From contig NZ_WHJH01000065.1 in assembly GCF_011682145.1 (NCBI RefSeq), positions 1 through 34,212 on the forward strand: a stretch of 34,212 bases of DNA. Direction: 5' to 3'. Positions 17,878 to 28,115 of this stretch are shown here, one piece after another. A model generated the notes under the pieces. The model worked only from the letters and a program-made list of their open reading frames with translations. It had not been told where the DNA came from and made no database searches. Each line of letters starts with the position of its first letter. Positions within the stretch are counted from its first letter, which is position 1. Source of the stretch: Massilia mucilaginosa (GTDB taxonomy: Bacteria > Pseudomonadota > Gammaproteobacteria > Burkholderiales > Burkholderiaceae_D). The translations under genes and the position numbers were made by a program.

Positions 17878-20694
17878 ATGATCCGACTCCTCCTGGCCCG
17901 CCGCGCGCCGACGGCTTTCGCCCTGGCGCTCGCCATGTGCGTCGGCGCGCCCGCGCATGCCCGCGAGAAGGTCACGCTCCAGCTCAAGCACACCCACCAG
18001 TTCCAGTTCGCCGGCTACTACGCCGCCCTCGAAAAAGGTTACTACCGCGACGCCGGCCTCGACGTCGTGATCGCCGAAGGCACCGACGGCAACGAGCCCG
18101 AGCGCAACGTCAGCGCCGGCAAGGCCGAATTCGGTGTCGGCAGCAGCAGCCTGCTGCTGGCGCGCCTGGCCGGCAAGCCGCTGGTGGTGCTGGGCGTGGT
18201 GTTCCAGCATTCACCCTATGTGCTGCTGGTGCGAAAAGGCAGTGCGCGGCCGGATATCGGCGACCTCAAGGGCAAGCGCGTGATGATCGGCTCGCTGATC
18301 GACGAACTCACCCAGGCCGACGAACTGATCGCCTACCTGAACAAGGAAGGCGTCCCCCTCAGGAGCCTGGTGCGCGTCGAGCACAGCTTCAACCCGGACG
18401 ACCTGGTCAAGGGCAAGGTGGACGCCTACTCGGCCTACATCACCAACGAGCCCGATTACCTGGACCGGCTCGGCTTCGCCTACGATGTGCACAGCCCGCG
18501 CGAGGCCGGCATCGATTTCTACGGCGACAACCTGTTCACCAACGAGGGCCAGATCGCCGCCCACCCGGAGCGGGTGCGCGCCTTCCGCGCGGCCAGCATG
18601 AAGGGCTGGGCCTATGCCATGGCCAACCAGGAAGAAATCGCCGACCTGATCCTGTCCAAATACACCCGCCGCCACGACCGCCAGCACCTGCTGTTCGAGG
18701 CGCGCCAGATGGAGCCGCTGGTGCAGCCGATCCTGGTCGAAATCGGTTACATGAACCCGGACCGCTGGCGCCACATCGCCGATATCTACGCCGACCTGGG
18801 CATGCTTGAGCGTGGCGCGTCCTTCGACGGCTTCATGTACAGCGCCGACCCGGCGGCCAGCTCCCTGACCTGGCTGTACCGCGCCTTGCTGGCGGCCGGC
18901 ATGCTGCTGGCCGGCGGCGCCATCGTGCACGTGTCGCTGCTGGCGCGCGAACGGCGCCGCGCCGAAGAGAGCATCCGCCAAGGCGAGCTGCGTTTTCGCA
19001 CCATGTTCGAAGAAGCGCCGATGGGCATCGCCCTGATCGACTCGGCCAGCGGCCAGTTCAAGGACATCAACCCGCGCTTCGCCCAGATCACCGGGCGCTC
19101 GTCCGAAGAGCTCAAGCGCGGCCGCTGCGACGACATCACCCATCCCGACGACGTGGCCGGCGAAGCGGCGCGCATGGCGCAGCTGGGCGCCGGCGCCATC
19201 GCCAGCTTCAAGAGCGCGCGCCGCCTGCTGCGTCCCGACGGCAGCGTGGTCTGGGTCGACATGTCGATCGCCGCCATCGACAGCGCGGGCGCCGCCAATG
19301 GCGACGCTGGCGCCCACCACCTGTGCATGATCGAAGACGTGACCGAGAAGAAGACCTCGGAAGCGCTGATCTGGCAGCAGGCCAATTTCGACCCGCTCAC
19401 GCGCCTGCCCAACCGGCGCATGTTCCACGACCGCCTGGAACACGACATCCTGCGCTGCCGGCGCGAGGGCACGCGCGTGGCGATCCTGTTCATCGATCTC
19501 GATCAGTTCAAGGAAGTCAACGACACGCTCGGCCACCAGCAGGGCGACGTGCTGCTGGTCGACGCCGCGCGCCGCATCAGCGCCTGCGTGCGCGACTCGG
19601 ACACGGTGGCGCGCCTGGGCGGCGACGAATTCACCGTGATCCTGCCGCAGCTCAATGAAACCGGCAGCGTGGGCGCGATCGCGCAAAAGATCCTCGACGT
19701 GCTGCAGGCGCCGTTCGCGCTCGGCCAGGAGCATGCCTATATTTCGGCCAGCGTCGGCATTACCCTGTATCCGGACGACGCGCGCGACATCGACGACCTG
19801 CTCAAGCACGCCGACCAGGCCATGTACGCGGCCAAGGACGCGGGCCGCAACCGCTTCAGCTACTTCACGCCGGCGCTGCAGGTGGCGGCGATCAACCGCA
19901 TGCGCATGACCAACGACTTGCGCAGCGCCCTCAAGGGCGGCCAGTTCCGCGTGTACTTCCAGCCGATCGTGCATCTGCGCACCGGCAAGATCCACAAGGC
20001 CGAAGCGCTGATCCGCTGGGAGCATCCGCAGCGCGGGCTGGTGAGCCCCCTGGAATTCATTCCGCTGGCCGAGTCGAGCGGGCTGATTATCGATATCGGC
20101 GAGTGGGTGTTCAAGGAATCGGCGCGCTGGGCCAGCCGCTGGCGGCGCGCGCATCATCCCGAGTTCCAGGTCAGCGTGAACCAGTCGCCGCTCGAATTCC
20201 AGCGCGAAGGCAAGGGCTATGAAGGCTGGCTGGCGCACCTGCGCGAACTCGGTTTGTCGGGCCAGGCGGTGGTGGTGGAAATCACCGAAGGCTTGCTGCT
20301 CGACGCCAGCAGCGGCGTGACCGACAAGCTGCTGCAGCTGCGCGACGCCGGCATCCAGGTGGCGCTGGACGATTTTGGCACCGGTTACTCGTCGCTGTCG
20401 TACCTGAAAAAATTCGACATCGACTACCTGAAGATCGACCGCTCCTTCACGCGCAACCTGGCGCCCGAATCGAGCGACATGGCGCTGTCGGAAGCGATCA
20501 TCGTCATGGCCCACAAACTGGGCCTGCGCGTGATCGCCGAAGGGGTGGAGACGCACGAACAGCGCGACCTGCTGCTGGCGGCCGGCTGCGACTACGGCCA
20601 GGGCTTCCTGTTCGCGCGCCCGCTGCCGGCCGAGGAATTCGACGCCTTGCTCATCGCCCAATCGCGCGCGCCGGCCGCCGCCCAGCCTACTTAG
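17878..20694 (+). CDS. Substrate-binding (NMT1/THI5-like)-PAS-GGDEF-EAL sensor protein
   Basis: A 938-residue protein. A signal peptide (1-28) precedes an NMT1/THI5-type periplasmic binding domain (about 32-320), recognisable by LKHTHQFQFAGYYAALEKGYY, VGSSSLLLARLAGKPLVV and later ABC-binding-protein helices. One membrane helix (about 330-350) leads to a PAS domain (about 365-490). The GGDEF cyclase domain has G581-F585 intact, with an RxxD inhibitory site five residues before it (RDSD). The EAL phosphodiesterase domain starts at E709-A710-L711 and contains DDFGTGYSS (D831, D832). Both catalytic signatures look complete, so the protein may both make and degrade c-di-GMP, controlled by a small thiamine-precursor-like or other periplasmic ligand (inference). 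It is convergent with the AI-2E-type gene, four bases apart. Confidence 0.93.
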   Translation: MIRLLLARRAPTAFALALAMCVGAPAHAREKVTLQLKHTHQFQFAGYYAALEKGYYRDAGLDVVIAEGTDGNEPERNVSAGKAEFGVGSSSLLLARLAGKPLVVLGVVFQHSPYVLLVRKGSARPDIGDLKGKRVMIGSLIDELTQADELIAYLNKEGVPLRSLVRVEHSFNPDDLVKGKVDAYSAYITNEPDYLDRLGFAYDVHSPREAGIDFYGDNLFTNEGQIAAHPERVRAFRAASMKGWAYAMANQEEIADLILSKYTRRHDRQHLLFEARQMEPLVQPILVEIGYMNPDRWRHIADIYADLGMLERGASFDGFMYSADPAASSLTWLYRALLAAGMLLAGGAIVHVSLLARERRRAEESIRQGELRFRTMFEEAPMGIALIDSASGQFKDINPRFAQITGRSSEELKRGRCDDITHPDDVAGEAARMAQLGAGAIASFKSARRLLRPDGSVVWVDMSIAAIDSAGAANGDAGAHHLCMIEDVTEKKTSEALIWQQANFDPLTRLPNRRMFHDRLEHDILRCRREGTRVAILFIDLDQFKEVNDTLGHQQGDVLLVDAARRISACVRDSDTVARLGGDEFTVILPQLNETGSVGAIAQKILDVLQAPFALGQEHAYISASVGITLYPDDARDIDDLLKHADQAMYAAKDAGRNRFSYFTPALQVAAINRMRMTNDLRSALKGGQFRVYFQPIVHLRTGKIHKAEALIRWEHPQRGLVSPLEFIPLAESSGLIIDIGEWVFKESARWASRWRRAHHPEFQVSVNQSPLEFQREGKGYEGWLAHLRELGLSGQAVVVEITEGLLLDASSGVTDKLLQLRDAGIQVALDDFGTGYSSLSYLKKFDIDYLKIDRSFTRNLAPESSDMALSEAIIVMAHKLGLRVIAEGVETHEQRDLLLAAGCDYGQGFLFARPLPAEEFDALLIAQSRAPAAAQPT

Positions 20695-20698
20695 CCAG

Positions 20699-21817
20699 TT
20701 ACTTGGCCAGCCCGACGCTGGCCTGCCTGACCCGCAGCGCCATGGCATTGCGGTGGCGCGCGCGCAGGCGCGCATTGGTCACCAGGCAGCCGAGCGTTTC
20801 GCCCACCACCATCACCACGCCGAGGATCGGCAGCACCAGCATCAGCCCGGCCACGCCGGCCAGCGAGCCGCCCACGAAGATCATCAGCACCGTCATGAGC
20901 GGATGGATCTGCAGGCTGCGCCCGAGCGTGAGCGGCATGAAGATGAAGTCGTCGAGCAGGCGCACCGCCACGAACACGCCGATGGCGCCGTAGCCGATCA
21001 CCGGATTGGAGGGCGCGTCGGTCGCCGCCACCACCACCACCAGAATGCAGCCGGCCACGGAGCCGACGAACGGCACCCACGCCAGGATCGCCGAGATGAG
21101 CGCCAGCGCCAGCGGCGAGGACACGCCGATCAGCCACAGCCCGAAGGCCAGCATGATGGTATCGATCACGGTCAGCTTGATCAGGCCCTGGAAATAGCGG
21201 CGCGCGGTCTGGTCGACTTCGTGCAGCAGGAACAGGGTCTTTTCGAAGAACGCGTTCGGCACCGCGCGCGCCAGGAAGCGCTTGAAGCTGGCGCCGTCGC
21301 GCAGGAAGAAGAAGGTCAAAAAGGGCGCCAGCAGCAGCGACGGCAGCCAGCCGGCGATCGCCACCAGCAGCCCGGCCAGGTGCTGCTGCGCGAAGTTGTC
21401 GGTGAAGGACTTGAAGCGCCGGTTCACCACGCGCGTGAGCTTCATCTGTTCGAGCACCGGGAATTTTTGCTCGAGCAGCTGCATCGTGTTGCGCACGAAG
21501 GTCACGCCGCCTTCCAGGTAGTGCCCGAGCAGCGCCTGCCACGATTCTTCCGGCACGGCCACGTACGAAAACACCAGCACCAGCACCAGCGAGATGGCCG
21601 CCACGAAGCCGCCGCCGACGGTCAGCGCCGCCAGGTCCTGGCCGACGCCGGCGCGGATCAGGCGCTGCATGGGCGCGAGCAGGATGTAATACAGGACGGT
21701 GCCGAAGATGAACGGAATGGCCAGCCACAGCATGTGCTCGAGCAGGATCAGGAGCAGGCAGGTGACGGCGATGATGCCGCACCAGACCACGGGTCCTGCG
21801 CGCTCGCGCGAGGTCAT
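20699..21817 (-). CDS. AI-2E family transporter (PerM/YhhT-like)
   Basis: A 372-residue inner-membrane protein with the AI-2E/UPF0118 pattern: two N-terminal membrane helices, a central soluble helical region (about 95-160), then a group of about five to six C-terminal helices with PFLTFFFLRDG, a long loop, WVPFVGSVAGCILV, and DDFIFMPLTLGRSLQIHPLMTVLMIFVGGSLAGVAGL-type blocks split over the last helices. Family members export small molecules or exchange ions with protons; the autoinducer-2 role holds for only some, so the substrate is open. The ATG is four bases inside the stop region of the upstream cNMP-binding gene, so the two are translated together. Confidence 0.92.
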   Translation of the reverse strand: MTSRERAGPVVWCGIIAVTCLLLILLEHMLWLAIPFIFGTVLYYILLAPMQRLIRAGVGQDLAALTVGGGFVAAISLVLVLVFSYVAVPEESWQALLGHYLEGGVTFVRNTMQLLEQKFPVLEQMKLTRVVNRRFKSFTDNFAQQHLAGLLVAIAGWLPSLLLAPFLTFFFLRDGASFKRFLARAVPNAFFEKTLFLLHEVDQTARRYFQGLIKLTVIDTIMLAFGLWLIGVSSPLALALISAILAWVPFVGSVAGCILVVVVAATDAPSNPVIGYGAIGVFVAVRLLDDFIFMPLTLGRSLQIHPLMTVLMIFVGGSLAGVAGLMLVLPILGVVMVVGETLGCLVTNARLRARHRNAMALRVRQASVGLAK

Positions 21818-22296
21818 AAGGCTTCCACCTGCGGGCTGCCGCCCATCCAGTCGCGCAGGCGCTGCCCGACCAGGCGCGCCAGGGTCAGCGAAATTTTATA
21901 GCCGATCACGGCGTCGGTTTCCATCAGGCCCAGAAAATCGGCGCGGAAGAACACCGCCAGCTCGCAGTTTTCCATCGCGCGCGCCTGCGCGGTGCGCGGC
22001 GAGTCGTCCAGCAGCGCCATGTCGCCGAACACGCTGCCCGGACCCAGTTCGGACACCACCATGAAAGCGCTGCCCTGCGCGCGGCTGATGGCCACCTTGC
22101 CCGACGTGACCAGGTACAGGGCCTGGCCTTCCTCGCCCTGGTCGAACACGATCTCGTCGAGCAGGTAGCGGCGTTCGTGCATCAGGCCATCGACAATTTT
22201 CAGCTCGAGCGGAGTCAGTGAATTGAACAGGACCGAACTCTTGAGGCGGTGCAGGCGGGGCGACAGCGGCGGCGATTTCAAAAAACCAAAGATCAA
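21814..22296 (-). CDS. Cyclic nucleotide-binding domain protein
   Basis: A 160-residue protein consisting of one cNMP-binding domain: the roll (LFNSLTPLELKIVDGLM, then YLLDEIVFDQGEEGQALYLVTSGKVAIS) and the phosphate-binding cassette FGDMALLDDSPRTAQARA, where the arginine is kept but the usual GE is GD. The C-terminal part is a short helix bundle with no helix-turn-helix, so it is not a Crp-type DNA binder. The start codon is TTG (22294-22296, complement) with GGAG five bases upstream; no ATG or GTG fits better. It overlaps the downstream transporter gene by four bases, suggesting that it senses a nucleotide to modulate that transporter (inference). Confidence 0.88.
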   Translation of the reverse strand: MIFGFLKSPPLSPRLHRLKSSVLFNSLTPLELKIVDGLMHERRYLLDEIVFDQGEEGQALYLVTSGKVAISRAQGSAFMVVSELGPGSVFGDMALLDDSPRTAQARAMENCELAVFFRADFLGLMETDAVIGYKISLTLARLVGQRLRDWMGGSPQVEAL

Positions 22297-22385
22297 AGTA
22301 ACTCCAGAGGGGGAATTTCACGCACGAACGCGATTATGCGCCATGCAACTGCCCTGTGCGGCAGCTGGCCATGTTTACCATAATT

Positions 22386-22413
22386 TTGCCACAGTAAGTA
22401 CTGAGGCGATAAG
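22386..22413 (+). promoter_or_regulatory. Putative promoter of the diguanylate cyclase gene
   Basis: TTGCCA (22386-22391) and GATAAG (22408-22413) lie 16 bases apart in an AT-rich stretch between divergent genes. The leader would be about 118 bases. The match is moderate. Confidence 0.35.
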
Positions 22414-22537
22414 TAGTGTAACATGATGCCTTAAGGTAACAGTCATTAACATTTAATTACCTCATCCGACTCCCGGCGCCAGCGAATTGCCTGCGTGCGC
22501 TGTGGATCGGCCGTGCTTTATCCACAAGGAACGCGCA

Positions 22538-23722
22538 GTGATCGATATCAAGACCTTCATGTTGGTACTGGCCGTGGGCAATATTGCCTTCGCCATGCTG
22601 ATGGCGGGTTACGCGCGTTCCGGCGCGGTCCATCCGGCTATGCAGATGTGGAAGTGGGCCAAGCTGGTGCAGGGCATCGCCAATCTGCTGGCCTACCTGC
22701 AGAGCGACGGCGTGGCGCTCTGGATGGGCGTCGGCACGGCTTCGGTGCTGGTGCTGGGCATCACGCTCGAAGCGGCCGCTTACTGCGCGTTTTTCGGCTA
22801 CCAGCGCTGGCGCCGCATGCTCTATCCGCTGACCGCACTGTGCCTGCTGCTGTATTACCTGGCGCCGCTGGCCGGCGCCAGCGCGCGCGACCTGGGCGTG
22901 ATGCTGTCGCTGATGATCGCCCTGTTCAGCGGCGCCATGGCGGGCGCGCTGCTGCGTCCCGGGCGCCCGGCGTCGGCCCTGCAGCGCATCATCGGCGTGA
23001 ACAACCTGGTGTTCGCGGCGGCGATGGCGCTGCGCGCCTGCTTCAGCCATGCCAGCCTGGGCGTGGTCGGCGGCGCGCCGGGCGTGGTGCAAAGCATCGC
23101 CTACATCGCCGGCTACCTCTTGATGATCGTGAACGGCTTCGGCTTTCTGCTGCTGTGCAAGGAGAAGGACGACCGCGCCATGGCGCTGCTGGCGACCATC
23201 GACAGCCTCACCGGGCTGGTCAACCGGCGCGCGTTTTTCGAGCGCACCGAGAGTGCGCGCCTGCTCGCCGCGCGCCTTCGCAGCCCGGTGTCGCTGATGA
23301 TGCTCGACCTGGACCACTTCAAGAGCCTCAACGACCGCTTCGGCCACGCCGCCGGCGACCAGGCGCTGTGCGCGTTCAGCGCCACGGCGCAGGCCAGCCT
23401 GCGCGAGCATGACATCATGGGCCGGCTCGGTGGCGAGGAGTTCGCGCTGGTGATGCCGGGGACCTGCCTGACGGGCGCACTGCACGCCGCCGAGCGCCTG
23501 CGCCTGGCGGTGCAGGACGCGCGCTTGCCGGGGCTGGAAGATGCGTATGCGATGACGGTCAGTATCGGCGTGGTGGCGATCGAGCCGGGCGAGCATATCA
23601 ACGCCGCGCTGGCACGCGCCGATCACGCGCTGTACGCGGCCAAGAGCGCGGGACGCAACCGGGTCGAGGCGGGACAAGCGGTGGGGCAAGCGGTGGGGCA
23701 GCCGGTCAGGCAGTGCGCGTAG
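22538..23722 (+). CDS. Membrane-bound diguanylate cyclase (GGDEF)
   Basis: A 394-residue protein. The GTG at 22538 has AAGGA seven bases upstream; an in-frame ATG at 22487 lacks a ribosome site and would add 17 residues. The N-terminal half holds about six to seven membrane helices (residues 1-205) with no named sensor domain seen. The C-terminal GGDEF domain contains LDLDHFKSLNDRFGHAAGD and GGEEF (298-302), the active-site variant used by many functional cyclases, preceded at five residues by the RxxD inhibitory site (REHD). It should make c-di-GMP from two GTP at the inner membrane, with product inhibition. The tail contains three repeats of a GQAVGQ-like unit. It converges on the ABC ATPase gene, six bases apart. 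Confidence 0.92.
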   Translation: MIDIKTFMLVLAVGNIAFAMLMAGYARSGAVHPAMQMWKWAKLVQGIANLLAYLQSDGVALWMGVGTASVLVLGITLEAAAYCAFFGYQRWRRMLYPLTALCLLLYYLAPLAGASARDLGVMLSLMIALFSGAMAGALLRPGRPASALQRIIGVNNLVFAAAMALRACFSHASLGVVGGAPGVVQSIAYIAGYLLMIVNGFGFLLLCKEKDDRAMALLATIDSLTGLVNRRAFFERTESARLLAARLRSPVSLMMLDLDHFKSLNDRFGHAAGDQALCAFSATAQASLREHDIMGRLGGEEFALVMPGTCLTGALHAAERLRLAVQDARLPGLEDAYAMTVSIGVVAIEPGEHINAALARADHALYAAKSAGRNRVEAGQAVGQAVGQPVRQCA

Positions 23723-23728
23723 CCACCG

Positions 23729-24364
23729 TCAGCGATCCAGGTCCAGCATGCGCTTGACCGCCACCAGCGGCTCCAGATGGCTGGTCAGCAGCACGCACAC
23801 ATCCTGCCTCGTTCCCAGTTCTCCCAGTTGCCCGCGCAGGTACTCCACGGCGGCCGCATCGAGCCCGTTGAACGGCTCGTCGAGCAGCAGCAAACGCACC
23901 GGCAGCGCCAGCGCCAGCGACAGCTGCACCTTCTTGTGCTGTCCCAGCGACAGGGTCGACAGCGCCTGCCCCAGCGTCGCGGTCACCCCGAAGGCGTCGA
24001 GCTGGCGTTCGACCAGGCGCGCCTCGGTGTCCGGATACAGCGCCAGGTGCAGGTCGAGGAACTCCTGCACGGTCAGCCACGGCAAATCGGGCAGGTCGCC
24101 GCCGCAGTAAAACGCCGCCAGCCGGTAGGCCAGCGGCTGCGCCGCGCAATCGACGCTGTCGAGCGCAATCGTGCCGCGATTGGGCGTGAGCGCGCCGGCC
24201 GCCAGCTTGAGCAAGGTGGTCTTGCCCATGCCGTTGGCGCCGCGCAGCCAGGTGATGCCCGCTTCGATGTCGGCCCAAAAATCGACGAATACCGGGCGCG
24301 TATCGAAATGAAAATGCAAGTCCCTGATATGCAGCACCGGACCGTCCTTCTGTTCTACTGCCAT
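23729..24364 (-). CDS. ABC transporter ATP-binding protein
   Basis: A 211-residue ATPase. Walker A is GANGMGKTT, the signature motif is LSLGQHKK, and Walker B is LLLLDEPFNGLD, all in normal order. The size is that of a minimal ABC subunit without a fused membrane domain, and the motif set resembles small heme/copper or export-type ATPases. The ATG overlaps the upstream membrane protein gene by ten bases, so that protein is its likely permease partner. Substrate not predictable from sequence. Confidence 0.93.
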   Translation of the reverse strand: MAVEQKDGPVLHIRDLHFHFDTRPVFVDFWADIEAGITWLRGANGMGKTTLLKLAAGALTPNRGTIALDSVDCAAQPLAYRLAAFYCGGDLPDLPWLTVQEFLDLHLALYPDTEARLVERQLDAFGVTATLGQALSTLSLGQHKKVQLSLALALPVRLLLLDEPFNGLDAAAVEYLRGQLGELGTRQDVCVLLTSHLEPLVAVKRMLDLDR

Positions 24365-25401
24365 ATTTCGCTCCCCACCGCCGTCAACACCAGAATCTGC
24401 ACCACCACCAGGCCCACCCGCGCGCGTGGCGTAAAGCGCGGAATCGCCACCAGCAGCACCTGCGCCACGCACCCCAGGACCAGATACGCGCGGCCGGCCG
24501 GACGCGCCCACACGCCGTGCACCAGGCCACCGGCGAACACGATCGCCAGCACCAGCAGCGCGGGCAGCAGCGCAAACGCGCGCGCCGCCAGTTCCACCGG
24601 GCGCGCTTGCAGCGGCCAGGCCGCCATGACAGGGCGCAGCGCGGCGATCTGCTCGCGTACGGCCTTGTCGCCACGGTCGGTGAGCAGCACCATCAGCGCG
24701 CTCGCGACCAGCGCCAGGACCGCGCGCGCGATGCCGGGTGGCGCCTGCATCCACGGCAGCGCCGCGCCCACGGCCGCCGCCAGCAACAGGCTTTGCTGGC
24801 GCCCCACCATGTTCTCGTTGCGCCAGAAGGGCAGCCAGAACAAGCGATGCCACAGCATGAGCACGCGCGAGCGCCATGCGCGCGCCGCATAGCGCACCGG
24901 CGGCGGCGCCAGGCGGCGCTGCCAGCGCGCACTGGCCGGGGCGCGGCGCGCGCGCAGCGACAGCACGGCGATGGTGCAGGCGTAGGTGAGCATCAGCGAG
25001 AACAGCGTGCCAAGCACGCCGCGCACGGGCAGCAGCCAGTCCGGCCTTTGATATACCCAGACCGATGCCGAGACCGCGTACAGCAGCGCCAGCGGCCCGA
25101 CCATCATGGCCGCCACCAGCGCATCGGCCGCCAGTTGCGTGGACGGCGGCACCGGCAGGCGGCGCAGCCAGTACACCACGTCGAGCGGCAGCACGCGCTT
25201 GCGCAGCAGGAGCGCCGGCAGCGCCATCGCCAGGCCGTGCGCGACCAGCAGGCCGATGGCGTGCAGGGGTGCTTGCGAGGCGGCGTACATGGGGGGCAGG
25301 GCGACCAGTGCCAACAGGCCGATGACCGCCTGGGCGAACACCAGCAAGACAATCTCGGCCGAGCTTTTCAGGCTGGCGGCGAAGCGCCGGAACGCGTGCA
25401 T
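24355..25401 (-). CDS. Putative ABC transporter membrane subunit
   Basis: A 348-residue protein from the ATG at 25401; a longer frame begins with TTG at 25470 but has no ribosome site and an odd N-terminus. Multiple hydrophobic segments are clear: about residues 18-37, 45-62, 85-108, 123-145, a central pair near 204-238, and two to three at the C-terminus (270-290, 300-318, 325-345). Between them are Arg-rich cytosolic loops. No permease signature is recognised, and assignment rests on the ten-base overlap with the ATPase gene. No periplasmic binding protein is nearby, so an exporter is the more likely type (inference). Confidence 0.75.
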   Translation of the reverse strand: MHAFRRFAASLKSSAEIVLLVFAQAVIGLLALVALPPMYAASQAPLHAIGLLVAHGLAMALPALLLRKRVLPLDVVYWLRRLPVPPSTQLAADALVAAMMVGPLALLYAVSASVWVYQRPDWLLPVRGVLGTLFSLMLTYACTIAVLSLRARRAPASARWQRRLAPPPVRYAARAWRSRVLMLWHRLFWLPFWRNENMVGRQQSLLLAAAVGAALPWMQAPPGIARAVLALVASALMVLLTDRGDKAVREQIAALRPVMAAWPLQARPVELAARAFALLPALLVLAIVFAGGLVHGVWARPAGRAYLVLGCVAQVLLVAIPRFTPRARVGLVVVQILVLTAVGSEIWQ

Positions 25402-25484
25402 GGCGAGGCGGCGGCGAAACGTGACGTAGGCGTGGGCCAAGGCGGTTCCGGGGACAGAGGGGCAAAACAAAAAGGGAAATGGAA

Positions 25485-25510
25485 AAAGGGCCCGACGAAT
25501 CGGGCCCTTT
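25485..25510 (-). terminator. Intrinsic terminator of the tRNA operon
   Basis: On the - strand a stem of 11 bp (AAAGGGCCCGA with its complement, loop CGAA on the + strand) ends in TTTTT just downstream of tRNA-Asp. The hairpin starts nine bases after the CCA end of that tRNA. Confidence 0.85.
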
Positions 25511-25518
25511 CTTGATGC

Positions 25519-25595
25519 TGGCGGAGCGGACGGGACTCGAACCCGCGACCCCCGACGTGACAGGCCGGTATTCTAACCAACTGAACTACCACTCC
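25519..25595 (-). tRNA. tRNA-Asp (GTC)
   Basis: A 77-base gene read on the - strand, including encoded CCA. The acceptor stem starts GGAGTGG, the D-loop contains TTCAGTTGGTTAGA, the anticodon loop is CTGTCAC with GTC, and the T-arm is GGGTTCGAGTCCC. All four arms fold without mismatches that I can see. It follows tRNA-Val by 48 bases in one transcript. Confidence 0.97.
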
Positions 25596-25643
25596 GTGTT
25601 ACTCTGATCGGTACTGCTGATCATGATGCCCCGTCTCTGATGG

Positions 25644-25719
25644 TGGTGGGTGCTGAGAGGCTCGAACTCCCGACCCGCGCCTTGTAAGGGCGCTGCTCTA
25701 CCAACTGAGCTAAGCACCC
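25644..25719 (-). tRNA. tRNA-Val (TAC)
   Basis: A 76-base gene on the - strand with encoded CCA. The acceptor stem starts GGGTGCT, the D-arm has AGCTCAGTTGGTAGAGC, the anticodon loop is CTTACAA with TAC, and the T-arm is GGGAGTTCGAGCCTC. It is the first gene of the Val-Asp pair. Confidence 0.97.
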
Positions 25720-25780
25720 AAAAACTCGCTTACCTCAGAGACTGCATCCGACGTTTGTCACCACGTCTGAAGAGGCACGA

Positions 25781-25809
25781 ATCATAGCCAGAGATCGGAA
25801 AGTGCGCAA
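25781..25809 (-). promoter_or_regulatory. Promoter of the tRNA-Val/tRNA-Asp operon
   Basis: On the - strand TTGCGC (25804-25809) and TATGAT (25781-25786) are exactly 17 bases apart, about 60 bases before the mature 5' end of tRNA-Val. Just after the -10 comes a GC-containing TCGTGCC stretch, a plausible but not proven stringent discriminator. Confidence 0.7.
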
Positions 25810-25878
25810 GGGCTTTTGCGAAAAAAATGAAAAATCCCGCAAAATTCCCGGCGCCCGACCGTGCGTCCGATCTGCCGC

Positions 25879-28011
<2,133 letters not shown>

Positions 28012-28042
28012 GAACGCTCCTGTAGGGTATTTTTGTGTCAGT

Positions 28043-28048
28043 ATCATA
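28043..28048 (-). promoter_or_regulatory. Putative -10 box of the S9 peptidase gene
   Basis: On the - strand TATGAT (28043-28048) lies 31 bases before the GTG start. The -35 is poor. The complement region also contains TATCAT...ATGATA (28042-28047 and 28067-28072), a 6-bp inverted repeat that could be an operator. Confidence 0.35.
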
Positions 28049-28115
28049 GGCCAGCCGGCGCGAAAAATGATAGCTCTTTCGCACTGGCTTTGCGACCCAT
28101 TCACCGAGGACCGAC

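Noticed and set aside
25519-25719. Integration site at the tRNA pair
   Set aside because: No integrase, no repeated tRNA 3' end and no foreign DNA on either side of the tRNAs.
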